In this document: positions 18,833 to 28,480 of the stretch, piece after piece | How the letters are laid out: every line of letters starts with the position of its first letter | Numbering within the stretch: the first letter of the stretch is position 1 | Assembly (NCBI GenBank): GCA_018267615.1 | Contig: JAFDYD010000055.1 | Span: forward strand, 1 to 64,000 | Length of the DNA stretch: 64,000 nucleotides | Reading direction: 5' to 3' | Origin: Bacteroidota bacterium | GTDB lineage: Bacteria; Bacteroidota; Bacteroidia; Chitinophagales; Chitinophagaceae | The notes under the pieces: generated by a model | Seen by the model: only the letters and a program-made list of their open reading frames with translations | Told to the model about the DNA's origin: nothing | The model's database searches: none | Program-made: the position numbers and the translations under genes

Positions 18833-20620
18833 ATGATGAAAAGCGCAAAAAAAATTTTTACAGTTACATGCGTTTTCCTTGTAATAATAGCAGCAGGTGA
18901 TTCTTGCAAAAAGTTTTCTATTGTCAACAGCAATCCTAATAATGTAACACCGGATCTTGCGTCTCCTGATTATGTAATGGCCGGAGTGCTGACTCAATCT
19001 GCGATGTGGTATGATCGTTACGGCTCGGGACAAATTTCCGGCGCGATGCAGCATACTTACCAGGATGCTTTTGGGTCCGGCTTCAGCGACTATCAATGGG
19101 ATCAACAGGATTTTGACTGGAGCGGTAATTATGCAACGCTTGCAAATAATAAACTTTTATTAGAGAAGGCTGAAAATTTGAAGTGGGATTTTCATCAGGG
19201 TGTTGGCTTGGTTATGAGAGCATTTAATTTTGCTACCATTGCCGATTTTTGGGGAGATGCACCTGATTCATTAGCATTGAATGGAGCTCTTGGAGGAACT
19301 AAGAATCAATTTCCGGTATTCGACTCTCAGCAAAGTATATATGAAGGTGCCATTGCTGACCTGAAGGCCGCTATTCCTCACTTAAGTGGTACAGCCACTG
19401 ACCATCCTGAAATAACAAACACAACAATTTCATCGGATGTATTCTATGCAGGAGATCCTGGTCAATGGAAAAAATTAGCCTATTCACTTTTATTACGTTA
19501 TTATCTGCGTCTTTCATCTAAAATGAATGTTCAGGCTGATGTTGAAGCAATCGCAGGAAATGTTTTTCAAAGCACTGCTGATGATTGGTTGATGCCATTC
19601 CCGGGAGTTGATCAGGGAACATCTTATCAATTCTGCACAAAATTCAATGGGGCTTCCGGCTATCACAGGAATAAAATGTGCGGCACGCTCACTATGAAAA
19701 TGAGAGACCTCAAAGACCCGCGCATTGTTATTATGGCTCAGCCCATCGTAACACCTTCCGTTGTTGATGGTTCACAATTTAGTCCCGGCGATAACACCAC
19801 GCTTACTGTTGTCAATGGCAATACCCGCTATATTAACCCTGCTGCTGCTGCCGCATCAAACTATAAACAGTTTGATCCTACAACATACACGACCGACAGG
19901 CCTTACGGCGCATTGAGGGCCAACATCAAAAACTTATACGATACATCATCAGTGTATGTCGGTATACCGATTAGCTACGATAATTATGTTGATTTCAATT
20001 ATAATATAAATGGAACGGGCACTCAGTCGACTTCATTGAGCGACTATGTATCCTATCTCAGAACAGATATTTATGACAACCCTAGTGGACCATTGCTTGC
20101 AGCAAGAATGGCTTCCTACAGTGAAATTTGTTTTGATCTTGCCGAAGCGGCACTAAATGGATGGAATGTAGGCGGTGATGCTGCAACATGGTATAACGCC
20201 GGTATACAAGCTTCTTTCGATACATGGCAGGTGTTCGACACTTACCAGTCCGATGTCAATAATTATTATGGATGCGTGAAAGATTATCAAACCTATATCG
20301 CACAACCTTCAGTTGCTTTTGATGGAACGCTTCAAAGAATTATGGAGCAAAAATGGATCGCTGCGTGGCAGGCATGTAATGAAGCATATATGGATTGGAG
20401 AAGAACAGGCTTGCCTGCTTTAACAATTGGCTGGGCGTCTTATCGTGGCCAGATTCCAGTCAGGTTTGGTTACAATAACTCAGAGCTTCAAAACAATTCA
20501 GCAAATGCGCAGGTAGCTATCGACAAATTAATTCCATCGGCATACAACGGGCCTGATGGCACGAACAGTTCATGGTCGAAATTCTGGTTATTGCAGGGAA
20601 CAAATAAGCCTTGGCAATAA
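18833..20620 (+). CDS. SusD/RagB family surface glycan-binding lipoprotein
   Basis: 595 aa. The lipoprotein signal has its lipobox at about 22-25 (GDSC, Cys25) followed by KK. The body is of the SusD_2 type, with helical TPR-like segments such as YATLANNKLLLEKAENL and AFNFATIADFWGDAP. The C-terminal MEQKWIAAWQACNEAYMDWRRTG segment is characteristic. It is surface-exposed and lids the SusC barrel to capture glycan. It lies 32 bp after susC and 16 bp before GH20, consistent with one operon. Two methionines at the start make the exact N-terminus uncertain by one residue. Confidence 0.94.
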   Translation: MMKSAKKIFTVTCVFLVIIAAGDSCKKFSIVNSNPNNVTPDLASPDYVMAGVLTQSAMWYDRYGSGQISGAMQHTYQDAFGSGFSDYQWDQQDFDWSGNYATLANNKLLLEKAENLKWDFHQGVGLVMRAFNFATIADFWGDAPDSLALNGALGGTKNQFPVFDSQQSIYEGAIADLKAAIPHLSGTATDHPEITNTTISSDVFYAGDPGQWKKLAYSLLLRYYLRLSSKMNVQADVEAIAGNVFQSTADDWLMPFPGVDQGTSYQFCTKFNGASGYHRNKMCGTLTMKMRDLKDPRIVIMAQPIVTPSVVDGSQFSPGDNTTLTVVNGNTRYINPAAAAASNYKQFDPTTYTTDRPYGALRANIKNLYDTSSVYVGIPISYDNYVDFNYNINGTGTQSTSLSDYVSYLRTDIYDNPSGPLLAARMASYSEICFDLAEAALNGWNVGGDAATWYNAGIQASFDTWQVFDTYQSDVNNYYGCVKDYQTYIAQPSVAFDGTLQRIMEQKWIAAWQACNEAYMDWRRTGLPALTIGWASYRGQIPVRFGYNNSELQNNSANAQVAIDKLIPSAYNGPDGTNSSWSKFWLLQGTNKPWQ

Positions 20621-20636
20621 ATTTCAAAATGCCAGC

Positions 20637-22685
20637 ATGATTTTTTTGAGGAAATTATTTTTGATATTGGCATTCTTTTGCCTGATCTCGCTCACACAGG
20701 CGCAGGTAAATAACACTTTTAATTTGATGCCGGCGCCGGCGGCATTGAAACTAAATTCAAACAGAATAGGTCTTGACCAACGGTTTCGTATATGCGTAAA
20801 TGGGAAAGCAAATAAACGCATCTACGATTATGCAAGCAGATTCATCAGGAGATTAAGTAACAAAACCGGCATCTTCCTTGACAAACTTCAATATGTAACT
20901 GTAAAAGACAGTAAAGATATTTCATCCACGCTGCTCATTAAAATTCATCGCCCTGGAAAATTAGAATTGGGCGAAGATGAAAGTTATTCGCTTGTAACAA
21001 ATGCAAAGCAGGTTATAGTTGAATCGGAAACTGATCTCGGTGCCATTCATGCATTGGAAACCTTATTGCAATTATTAAGTTCGGACGCAAATGGTTATTA
21101 TTTTCCCGGCGTAGAAATTTCTGACAAACCAAGATTTGCATGGCGCGGGCTTTTGCTGGATGTGGTGCTTCACTTCATGCCTGTTGACGTAGTAAAAAGA
21201 ACGCTCGACGGAATGGCTGTGGTGAAAATGAATGTGCTTCATTTACATCTTTCCAATGATCAGGGTTTTAGAGTGGAATCAAAAATTTTTCCGCGCCTTC
21301 AACAAGTTGCTTCAGATGGTATTTTTTATACGCAGGAAGAAATTCGTGATATCGTTCGATATGCTGATGAACGAGGTATCCGGGTAGTTCCTGAATTTGT
21401 TGTGCCGGCGCACACCACTGCTATCTTAACTGCATATCCTGAATACGCAAGCGTAAAGAGAGATTACAAATTGCAGCGCTATTTCGGCGTATTCGATCCG
21501 GTGATGGATCCAACAAATGAAAAACTCTATCCCTTTCTCGAAAAACTTTTCAAGGAAATGTCTTCACTTTTTCCCGATGATTATTTTCATATCGGTGGTG
21601 ATGAAAACACAGGGAAAGACTGGGAAAACACACCGCATATAAAATCTTTCATGCAATCAAAGGGCATGAAAAAATATATGGATCTGCAGACTTACTTTAA
21701 CGCACGACTGCTTCCCATTATAAAAAAAACTGGAAAGATAATGATGGGTTGGGATGAAATTTTACAACCCGGTGTACCGAATGAAGTTGTTATACAATCA
21801 TGGCGAGGCAATGAAAGTTTTTATGGTTCCATAAAAAAAGGACACAAAGCCATTCTCTCTTATGGATATTATATTGATCTGATACAACCAGCTTCTTATC
21901 ACTACCTGAATGATCCCATGCCCGATAGTGTAAAACTCACTGACCAGGAAAAGAAAAATATTTTAGGAGGTGAAGCAACGATGTGGAGCGAAATGATTAC
22001 ACCTGTTACTGTCGATTCAAGAATATGGCCGCGCACGGCAGCCATTGCAGAAAGACTGTGGTCGAAACAAAATGTAAATAATGTAGATGACATGTATCGC
22101 AGACTTGATATCGTAAGCTTGCATCTTGAATCGGTTGGCTTGCAGCATTTAACTTATAAAGATAAATTGATGCGGCAGCTCGCAAATGGATATGATACAA
22201 AATCACTCGAAGTATTGGTTAGTGTGTTGGAGCCGTTGAAAATATATGAACGAAATGAAGGTGATACCATGTACACAGTTTTTTCACCCTTCACAAAATT
22301 AGCTGATGTCGCTTCTCCTGACCAAAAATTGCCAAGGATATTTAAAAAAAACGTTGAAGAATTTTTGATTCAAACATCTCCACAACTTGAAAAATCGATT
22401 CATGATGAATTAATGATATGGAAAGAAAATGATTCGGAGTTCAAAAAATTGGTCGTGAATTCCCCGGTGTTAGAAGAAGCCGCATCACTATCAGAAAATC
22501 TTTCTTTGATAGCAGCAGCTGGCTTGGAATCTGTACAGTATTTACACGATAAAAAAATTCCTGGTGAAACATGGCTTGCACAAAAAATGGAAATAATAAA
22601 GCGGGCGCATAAACAGGGCGGCAGGTGCGAAATACAGATAATAGATACAGTGCAAAAATTGATAGAGAAAGCCGCAGGCAAGTGA
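20637..22685 (+). CDS. beta-N-acetylhexosaminidase, GH20
   Basis: 682 aa from the ATG at 20637, chosen because the next residues form a clean signal peptide (FLRKLFLILAFFCLISLTQAQ); upstream codons overlap susD. A GH20b domain spans about 25-165 and the catalytic TIM barrel about 167-510. HIGGDEN at 318-324 contains the Asp322-Glu323 catalytic pair, the polarising Asp and the acid Glu of substrate-assisted catalysis. NVLHLHLSNDQGFR and EFVVPAHTTA also fit. A C-terminal helical region of about 170 residues has no family I recognise. It releases terminal GlcNAc/GalNAc in the periplasm or on the surface. It is the third gene of the SusCD operon; its TGA overlaps a possible ATG of the next gene by one base. 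Confidence 0.93.
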   Translation: MIFLRKLFLILAFFCLISLTQAQVNNTFNLMPAPAALKLNSNRIGLDQRFRICVNGKANKRIYDYASRFIRRLSNKTGIFLDKLQYVTVKDSKDISSTLLIKIHRPGKLELGEDESYSLVTNAKQVIVESETDLGAIHALETLLQLLSSDANGYYFPGVEISDKPRFAWRGLLLDVVLHFMPVDVVKRTLDGMAVVKMNVLHLHLSNDQGFRVESKIFPRLQQVASDGIFYTQEEIRDIVRYADERGIRVVPEFVVPAHTTAILTAYPEYASVKRDYKLQRYFGVFDPVMDPTNEKLYPFLEKLFKEMSSLFPDDYFHIGGDENTGKDWENTPHIKSFMQSKGMKKYMDLQTYFNARLLPIIKKTGKIMMGWDEILQPGVPNEVVIQSWRGNESFYGSIKKGHKAILSYGYYIDLIQPASYHYLNDPMPDSVKLTDQEKKNILGGEATMWSEMITPVTVDSRIWPRTAAIAERLWSKQNVNNVDDMYRRLDIVSLHLESVGLQHLTYKDKLMRQLANGYDTKSLEVLVSVLEPLKIYERNEGDTMYTVFSPFTKLADVASPDQKLPRIFKKNVEEFLIQTSPQLEKSIHDELMIWKENDSEFKKLVVNSPVLEEAASLSENLSLIAAAGLESVQYLHDKKIPGETWLAQKMEIIKRAHKQGGRCEIQIIDTVQKLIEKAAGK

Positions 22686-22711
22686 TGGCCCGGTATCGAA
22701 AAAAATTTTAC

Positions 22712-24961
22712 ATGAAAAAAAATATTTTATTTTTCTTTCTATTATGTTTTCTGAAATGGAACTATGCTCAAAAATCTCCGCAAAAGATTTCAAACGTCAC
22801 TTCTTATAAATCAGACCAGGAATTTTACCAGGAATATCATGAAGGATATCCGGTTGGAAAAACCACTGCAGAAAATAATGTGAGAAGTATTGCCGTAGAT
22901 AAGGAAAGTACGGTATATATAGCAACTGCATCCGGTGTATATAAAAAGAAAAATGGAGAATCAATTTGGTCTCCTTTGCCATTCGCAGAAATGGATAATG
23001 GTCCTGCTTATAGCATAGCAGTTGACAAAAACAATATTGTTTGGATTGGGAACTGGAAAGGTGTTTTTCAATGTAAAAATAATTTGCTAAAACAAGTTGC
23101 GGGTACGAGTGGGCCCATATCAATTCTTTGCACATCCAACGAAGGGATCTACGCATTGGGTCCCTTAGGTGTCTGGATAAACAATGAAGACGTTTTCGTA
23201 AAAAAGAATTATTCTATCGCGAGATCAGTGCGCGGCGCGGTTTCGGACAATGCCGAAGGCTTATGGGTTGCAAGCGATGTAGGGCTTTATCATTGTAATA
23301 AAAAAAGTACAAAATATTTTTACAAAACCGATTTATTATTAAGTGCAGGGTTGAAAGGTGTGGCGGTGGATAAAGAAAATAACTTGTGGGCTGCCGGTCT
23401 CGGTGGTGTGTCTGTTATCAAAAATGATAAACAGCAAAAAGTAATCAGACCTAAAGAAGGTTGCCCTTCTATTTATGTCAATTGCATAAAAAAATCTCCT
23501 GATGGAACAATGTGGGTGGGGACAAAAGTTGGTGTCGTGAGATTTTATCCAGATGGTAAACGTTCCCTTCGATTTAGTAAACGATGGTTGATGGACGATC
23601 ACGTGAATGATATTGCTTTCGATCAAAATGGAGATGCATGGATTGCAACAGAACAAGGTGTCAGCGCTATTAAAAAACGAAAGATGAACCTTGCATCCAA
23701 GCAGGATTATTTTTATGATGTTTTAATGAGAAGACATATTCGCGATCCATGGATTGCAGGACAGTGCCATCTTTTATCCGCAGGTGATACCACGCAATGG
23801 CGTGCTGAAGATGATGACAACGATGGAGAATTTACAGGCAACTATTTATCCATGGAATCATTTCATTTTGCCGCAACAGGAAGTGAAGACGCAAGAGAAA
23901 AAGCAAAAAAAGCATTTCATTTTTTAAAACAATTAAAAGATGTTACTAACGGTGATGGATATTTCGCTAGAACAATTGTGCCGATAGAATGGGCGGACAG
24001 AGTGCATGATGGCAATCGTTCATACACTGAAAAAGAATTAGCAGAAGAACTGGTCAATGAACCGCGATTTAAACCTGTTGAAACACGCTGGCATAAATCC
24101 GCCGATGGTAAATGGTTATGGAAAGGAGATGCAAGCAGCGATGAATGGTGCGGCCATATGATGGGATATTATTTTTATTACCAACTGGCGGCAAGCGAGG
24201 AAGAAAAAATAATCGTGCGTCAGCATGTCGCTTCGCTGGTTGACCATTTAATAGCGCATGATTTTTACATGATGGATATTGATGGCAAGCATACACGCTG
24301 GTCGGTCTGGTCGCCTGAATCGCTCAACCGCGATCCCGAATGGGCGCAGGATAAGGCCGAGAACTCTATGGAGTTGCTGACCTTTCTAAAACTTGCTTAT
24401 TACATGACGAATGACGAAAAATATCAGCAGCATTATCTCCACATGATCAATGAGGAACATTACCTGGAAAATATGGCTGCATCTATTTATCAAAATCCGG
24501 CATGGTTTATTTATTATGATCTTACGATGCAGGTTTATTTGTTTCCCATTCTCATTCACTGTGAAAAAGATCCTAAGCTTCTTGCATTTTATCAGCAGTA
24601 CATGGACAAATGGATGCAGTATAGAAAAAAAGACAAAAACCCGCTGATCAATTTTCTGTATTGTTATGCTCGAAATAAAAGAGTTGAGCTTGAGTCATCA
24701 GTTGATTTTTTGATAGATGCGCCACTTGATCTTATCGATTGGAATATCGATCACACAAAAAGGGAAGATGTAAAACTTGTTCACGCTCCGGTTTTAGATG
24801 ATTTGCAGGTTGAAGATTTGCCTCCGCCAAGTATTCGCAGCACGGTCCGTTGGGATAAAAATCCATGGGCTGCAACAAGTGGTTCTCCGGAAACTGAGAG
24901 AGAGCCTGTGTTCTGGCTTTATCCGTATTGGATGGGGAAATATCTTAAAATGATTGAATGA
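22712..24961 (+). CDS. secreted propeller plus helical-domain protein (paralogue 1)
   Basis: 749 aa from the ATG before KKNILFFFLLCFLKWNYAQ, a signal peptide; an ATG at 22685 coupled to the GH20 stop is the alternative. Residues about 45-345 form repeated blades of the two-component-regulator-propeller kind (NVRSIAVDKESTVYIAT, SIAVDKNNIVWIGNWKG, GTMWVGTKVGVVRF). The remaining 400 residues are mostly helical, with acidic and aromatic motifs (DDDNDGEFTGNYLSMESF, WLWKGDASSDEWCGHM), resembling an (alpha/alpha)-toroid. There is no transmembrane helix, kinase or DNA-binding domain after the propeller, so it is not a hybrid sensor. A glycan-binding or carbohydrate-active role is inferred from the operon. 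It is homologous to the next gene. Confidence 0.8.
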   Translation: MKKNILFFFLLCFLKWNYAQKSPQKISNVTSYKSDQEFYQEYHEGYPVGKTTAENNVRSIAVDKESTVYIATASGVYKKKNGESIWSPLPFAEMDNGPAYSIAVDKNNIVWIGNWKGVFQCKNNLLKQVAGTSGPISILCTSNEGIYALGPLGVWINNEDVFVKKNYSIARSVRGAVSDNAEGLWVASDVGLYHCNKKSTKYFYKTDLLLSAGLKGVAVDKENNLWAAGLGGVSVIKNDKQQKVIRPKEGCPSIYVNCIKKSPDGTMWVGTKVGVVRFYPDGKRSLRFSKRWLMDDHVNDIAFDQNGDAWIATEQGVSAIKKRKMNLASKQDYFYDVLMRRHIRDPWIAGQCHLLSAGDTTQWRAEDDDNDGEFTGNYLSMESFHFAATGSEDAREKAKKAFHFLKQLKDVTNGDGYFARTIVPIEWADRVHDGNRSYTEKELAEELVNEPRFKPVETRWHKSADGKWLWKGDASSDEWCGHMMGYYFYYQLAASEEEKIIVRQHVASLVDHLIAHDFYMMDIDGKHTRWSVWSPESLNRDPEWAQDKAENSMELLTFLKLAYYMTNDEKYQQHYLHMINEEHYLENMAASIYQNPAWFIYYDLTMQVYLFPILIHCEKDPKLLAFYQQYMDKWMQYRKKDKNPLINFLYCYARNKRVELESSVDFLIDAPLDLIDWNIDHTKREDVKLVHAPVLDDLQVEDLPPPSIRSTVRWDKNPWAATSGSPETEREPVFWLYPYWMGKYLKMIE

Positions 24962-24986
24962 TTTTAAAAGACAAACCAGATTAATA

Positions 24987-27332
24987 ATGACTCGTTACTA
25001 CCCGCGATTTTTATTTTTGATAATATTTTTTTGGGGTTCTTTATTTGCATTCGATGTCGCAGGGCAGAAATCATCTTCTCAACCTGTCTATAAAGACACA
25101 TTATTCTTACAGGATTACAGTATCAAATATTTTTTAAACGATTCGGGCAGGCTTTCGTTGAGAAAAGTTTGTTGCGACAGAAATGGAAATGTGCAGATAT
25201 ATTCTTCCGAAGGCATTTTAAAAAAATCAGGAGGTCAGTTTTTAAACCCTGGCAAATTAGTTCAGGATTTTTCTTACCTGCCAATCGTTGATAAGAAAAT
25301 AAAAACTATAGGGCTCTATCAAAATCAGTTTGTGTACGCAGATGACAAAGCGCTGCTGAGTAATGCATGGGCCGGGAAGTTATATAGCAGGCATACAATG
25401 CCTGGTGTTGCGATGTTTAGTGGTGGAGAAGATTTCTCATTTCTTCTTTGCGATGGATCATCATTACAATATCTAAAAGATTCTACATTATTGTGGGAAG
25501 GCAATGCCGATGACAAGTTGTTTGATATTTTATATGACCAAAAAAGAAATCTCTTTTGGTTGCTTGGCGAACATGGCGTGTCTGTTTTCGATCCCAAAGA
25601 AAAATTGATGCACAAAAAAATTAAATCTGATGACTTGACATGTTTTTCATTGGCAAATAAAAATAATGAATTAATAGTCGGTACACACAACGGTTATTTC
25701 ACATTTGATATAAACACGGCCCGCCAATCTGCATTGATCAGCAAGTTGCCTTGCGCTGATATAACCGTGATAAAAGAAATTGATAACAAAACCTGGTTTG
25801 GCACGGCGAGCGGAGCATTCATATCGCAGGATGGGAAATTTAAGTACTACGCTTCAAAGCGTTGGCTTCCTTCAGACAAAGTAACTGATATTGCAGCGGG
25901 TAATAACAATTCAATATTAATACTTACAGATAAAGGATTAGGTGAAATACATTTTGCGTCTTCTACACTATATGATAAGGCGATGTATTATGAACAGCAA
26001 GTAAGACGAAGACATATACGTGTGGGATTCAATGCAACGCTTGCAGGAATGAAAAATGGTGACGTAAACTCCGGTTCATTGGAAGATTCGGACAATGATG
26101 GTCTTTGGACATCTATGTATTTGGGCGCAGAAGCATTTCGATATGCTGCAATCAAATCTAATGAAGCGCTGCGGAACTGTAGAGAATCATTGGACGCAAT
26201 AGAGCGATTATACACAGTGAATTCGCTGAAAGGATTTCCGTCACGTTCTTTTGAAAGAAGCGGCTATGAAATTTCGGATATACCTCACCGTGAGCCAAAA
26301 GGCAATAAGGAATTGAAAGAAGAATATCCTGGCAATGCAGGAACAATGCCACCTTCGGGACCATGGCGCCGATCTGGCGATCCTGAATGGGATTGGAAAT
26401 CCACTACCAGCAGTGACGAAGCAATTGGGCATATGTTTGTTTTCGGTGTTATTGCCGAGCTTATTGATGTTCCTGATATAAAATATAAAGCAATCAAATT
26501 AATGGATGCACTCATGCAGCATATTGTTGATCACGAAATGTATTTGATTGATTGGGATGGACAGCCAACAAGATGGGGGAAATGGAACCCAGAATACGTA
26601 AATGCAAGACCAAAAATAGTTGGCGACAGAAAAATTACTTCTTCCAATATTATTTCAATGTTACAAACCGCATGGCATTTCACTCGAAAAAAAATTTACA
26701 AAGAAAAAGCGCTGGAACTTTTAAATAAATATGGATACCTGGAAAACCTGGTGAGGCCGATGAAAGAAATTGGACCTGCTCCCGATGATGCGGATGAACT
26801 TAGTAAAGAATTATCAGACGGCTGGAATCATTCCGATGATGAAATGTATTTTATCGGCTATTGGGGATTGTACCGGTATGCATTGAATGATACGTTAAAA
26901 AATAAATTCAAGGAAGCCATTTTGGATCATTGGCAAATTGAAAGACCGGAGAAAGAAGGTGCCTGGGATATTTTTACTGCATTAACCGGCGTAAAAAATT
27001 TTGATTTGAATGAAGCAATATGGTATCTGCAAAAATATCCGATGGACATGATTAATTGGGATGTAAAAAACAGCGGGAGGAAGGATATTGAATTCATCCC
27101 GAAAAACTTTCGCGCCCAGACAATCAAAGAAGTATTGCCGCCTGATGAGTTGCCAATCAGCAGGCATAATTCAAATCGATTTGATTTGGATGGGGGCGAC
27201 GAGCACGGAAATGCAGAATACAGCGCCGGCGATATTTGGTTGCTGCCTTACTGGATGGGACGATATTTAAAAATCATCAGTGCTCCCGTGAAAAACAAAT
27301 CATCGAAAAGTGAAAATCATTTACCGGAGTGA
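24987..27332 (+). CDS. secreted propeller plus helical-domain protein (paralogue 2)
   Basis: 781 aa from the ATG at 24987, where a signal peptide begins (RYYPRFLFLIIFFWGSLFAF). An earlier in-frame start would overlap the previous gene. It is organised like paralogue 1: degenerate propeller blades to about 340 (LLGEHGVSVFDP, ELIVGTHNGYFTFD, TWFGTASGAFIS), then the same helical domain (QQVRRRHIRVGF, DSDNDGLWTSMYLGAEAF, TTSSDEAIGHMF, DGQPTRWGKWNPE). Both end in LPYWMGRYLKI-type C-termini. Conserved Asp-rich and SSDE segments in both copies are candidate active-site positions, but no catalytic family is recognised. It lies 25 bp after paralogue 1 and 30 bp before the acyltransferase. Confidence 0.8.
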   Translation: MTRYYPRFLFLIIFFWGSLFAFDVAGQKSSSQPVYKDTLFLQDYSIKYFLNDSGRLSLRKVCCDRNGNVQIYSSEGILKKSGGQFLNPGKLVQDFSYLPIVDKKIKTIGLYQNQFVYADDKALLSNAWAGKLYSRHTMPGVAMFSGGEDFSFLLCDGSSLQYLKDSTLLWEGNADDKLFDILYDQKRNLFWLLGEHGVSVFDPKEKLMHKKIKSDDLTCFSLANKNNELIVGTHNGYFTFDINTARQSALISKLPCADITVIKEIDNKTWFGTASGAFISQDGKFKYYASKRWLPSDKVTDIAAGNNNSILILTDKGLGEIHFASSTLYDKAMYYEQQVRRRHIRVGFNATLAGMKNGDVNSGSLEDSDNDGLWTSMYLGAEAFRYAAIKSNEALRNCRESLDAIERLYTVNSLKGFPSRSFERSGYEISDIPHREPKGNKELKEEYPGNAGTMPPSGPWRRSGDPEWDWKSTTSSDEAIGHMFVFGVIAELIDVPDIKYKAIKLMDALMQHIVDHEMYLIDWDGQPTRWGKWNPEYVNARPKIVGDRKITSSNIISMLQTAWHFTRKKIYKEKALELLNKYGYLENLVRPMKEIGPAPDDADELSKELSDGWNHSDDEMYFIGYWGLYRYALNDTLKNKFKEAILDHWQIERPEKEGAWDIFTALTGVKNFDLNEAIWYLQKYPMDMINWDVKNSGRKDIEFIPKNFRAQTIKEVLPPDELPISRHNSNRFDLDGGDEHGNAEYSAGDIWLLPYWMGRYLKIISAPVKNKSSKSENHLPE

Positions 27333-27362
27333 TTCCATAAAAGAAACACCAAAAAAATTTCG

Positions 27363-28460
27363 ATGCAAAACCAAACTAAAAGACTGATTTCACTGGATGC
27401 GCTCAGGGGATTTACTATTGCAGCCATGATAGTTGTAAATTATCCCGGTAGCGAAGACTCGGTATATTTTACGCTGCGGCACACTGTGTGGAATGGGTTA
27501 TCGTTTACAGACCAGGTGGCTCCATACTTTCTTTTTTTTGTAGGCGCATCCATTGTTTTTGCCTATTCAAAAAGGGTTAATGAAGGAGTGCCGCGTAATT
27601 TATTGTATCGAAAAATTTTCTTCCGCTCATTGAAGATATTTGCTGTCGGCATGTTCCTGAATTTGATGCCGGATTTTGATTTTCATAATATCCGCTGGAC
27701 GGGCACGCTGCATCGTATCGCCATCGTATTTTTTATTTCAGCCATTCTTTATCTCAATACAAATTGGAAACAACAGGCATGGATAGCCGCAATTTTGTTG
27801 GTTTCATATTGGCTTGCACTCACATGCATACCTACGCCCGGGGCTGGTAAGGTAATGCTTGAGCCCGGGAATAATATTGTAGCATGGATAGATGCTAAAT
27901 TTCTTCCAGGCAAAATGTGGCGTGGCACATGGGATCCTGAAAGTATTTTAACAACAGTTACATCGGTTGTCAGTTGCATCACCGGTATGCTTGCGGGAAA
28001 ATTGATGCTGAGCGACAAAAGTCCCAATGAGAAAGTGAATTATTTGATGACTGCCGGTGTTTTTTCTGCAATCGTGGGATATTTTTGGGGATTGGTTTTT
28101 CCTGTCAATGAGAATTTATGGACCAGCTCATTTGTGTTGGTTACATCAGGTTTTGCTTCTCTTCTTTTCGGAGCTTTTTATTTTCTAGCTGATATAAAAA
28201 AAATAACATGGGGTACAAAACCCGGTATTATTTTCGGGGCCAATGCAATTTCAATTTATTTTCTCGCAGAAATATGGGCATTGATTTTTTACGAGACTAA
28301 ATTCGGAGGATCATCAATCAATGAAAAATTTGTCACGGCTTTAATCCATGGAGGCGCCGATCCTAAACTTGCTAGCCTCATATACGCCTTGCTTTTCGTT
28401 GGATTGAATTTTATTCCCGCATGGTTATTATACAGAAAGAATATTTTTATCAAGCTATAG
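27363..28460 (+). CDS. HGSNAT-like membrane acyltransferase (DUF5009/COG4299)
   Basis: 365 aa, about 10 membrane helices. The opening RLISLDALRGFTIAAMIVVNYPG is the signature of the heparan-alpha-glucosaminide N-acetyltransferase-like family. An FLFFVGASIVFAY helix follows. Human HGSNAT moves an acetyl group from cytosolic acetyl-CoA across a membrane to a glucosamine amine, and bacterial relatives commonly sit in polysaccharide-utilisation loci. Here it lies between the propeller pair and GDPD, in a cluster with a GH20 that needs N-acetylated substrate, so re-acetylation of glucosamine residues in the periplasm is plausible; that is inference. Confidence 0.85.
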   Translation: MQNQTKRLISLDALRGFTIAAMIVVNYPGSEDSVYFTLRHTVWNGLSFTDQVAPYFLFFVGASIVFAYSKRVNEGVPRNLLYRKIFFRSLKIFAVGMFLNLMPDFDFHNIRWTGTLHRIAIVFFISAILYLNTNWKQQAWIAAILLVSYWLALTCIPTPGAGKVMLEPGNNIVAWIDAKFLPGKMWRGTWDPESILTTVTSVVSCITGMLAGKLMLSDKSPNEKVNYLMTAGVFSAIVGYFWGLVFPVNENLWTSSFVLVTSGFASLLFGAFYFLADIKKITWGTKPGIIFGANAISIYFLAEIWALIFYETKFGGSSINEKFVTALIHGGADPKLASLIYALLFVGLNFIPAWLLYRKNIFIKL

Positions 28461-28480
28461 TCAGAGAATAAATTTTTTAT

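Noticed and set aside
22712..27332. Hybrid two-component sensor histidine kinases
   Set aside because: Propeller blades are present but there is no membrane helix, kinase, receiver or DNA-binding domain after them.
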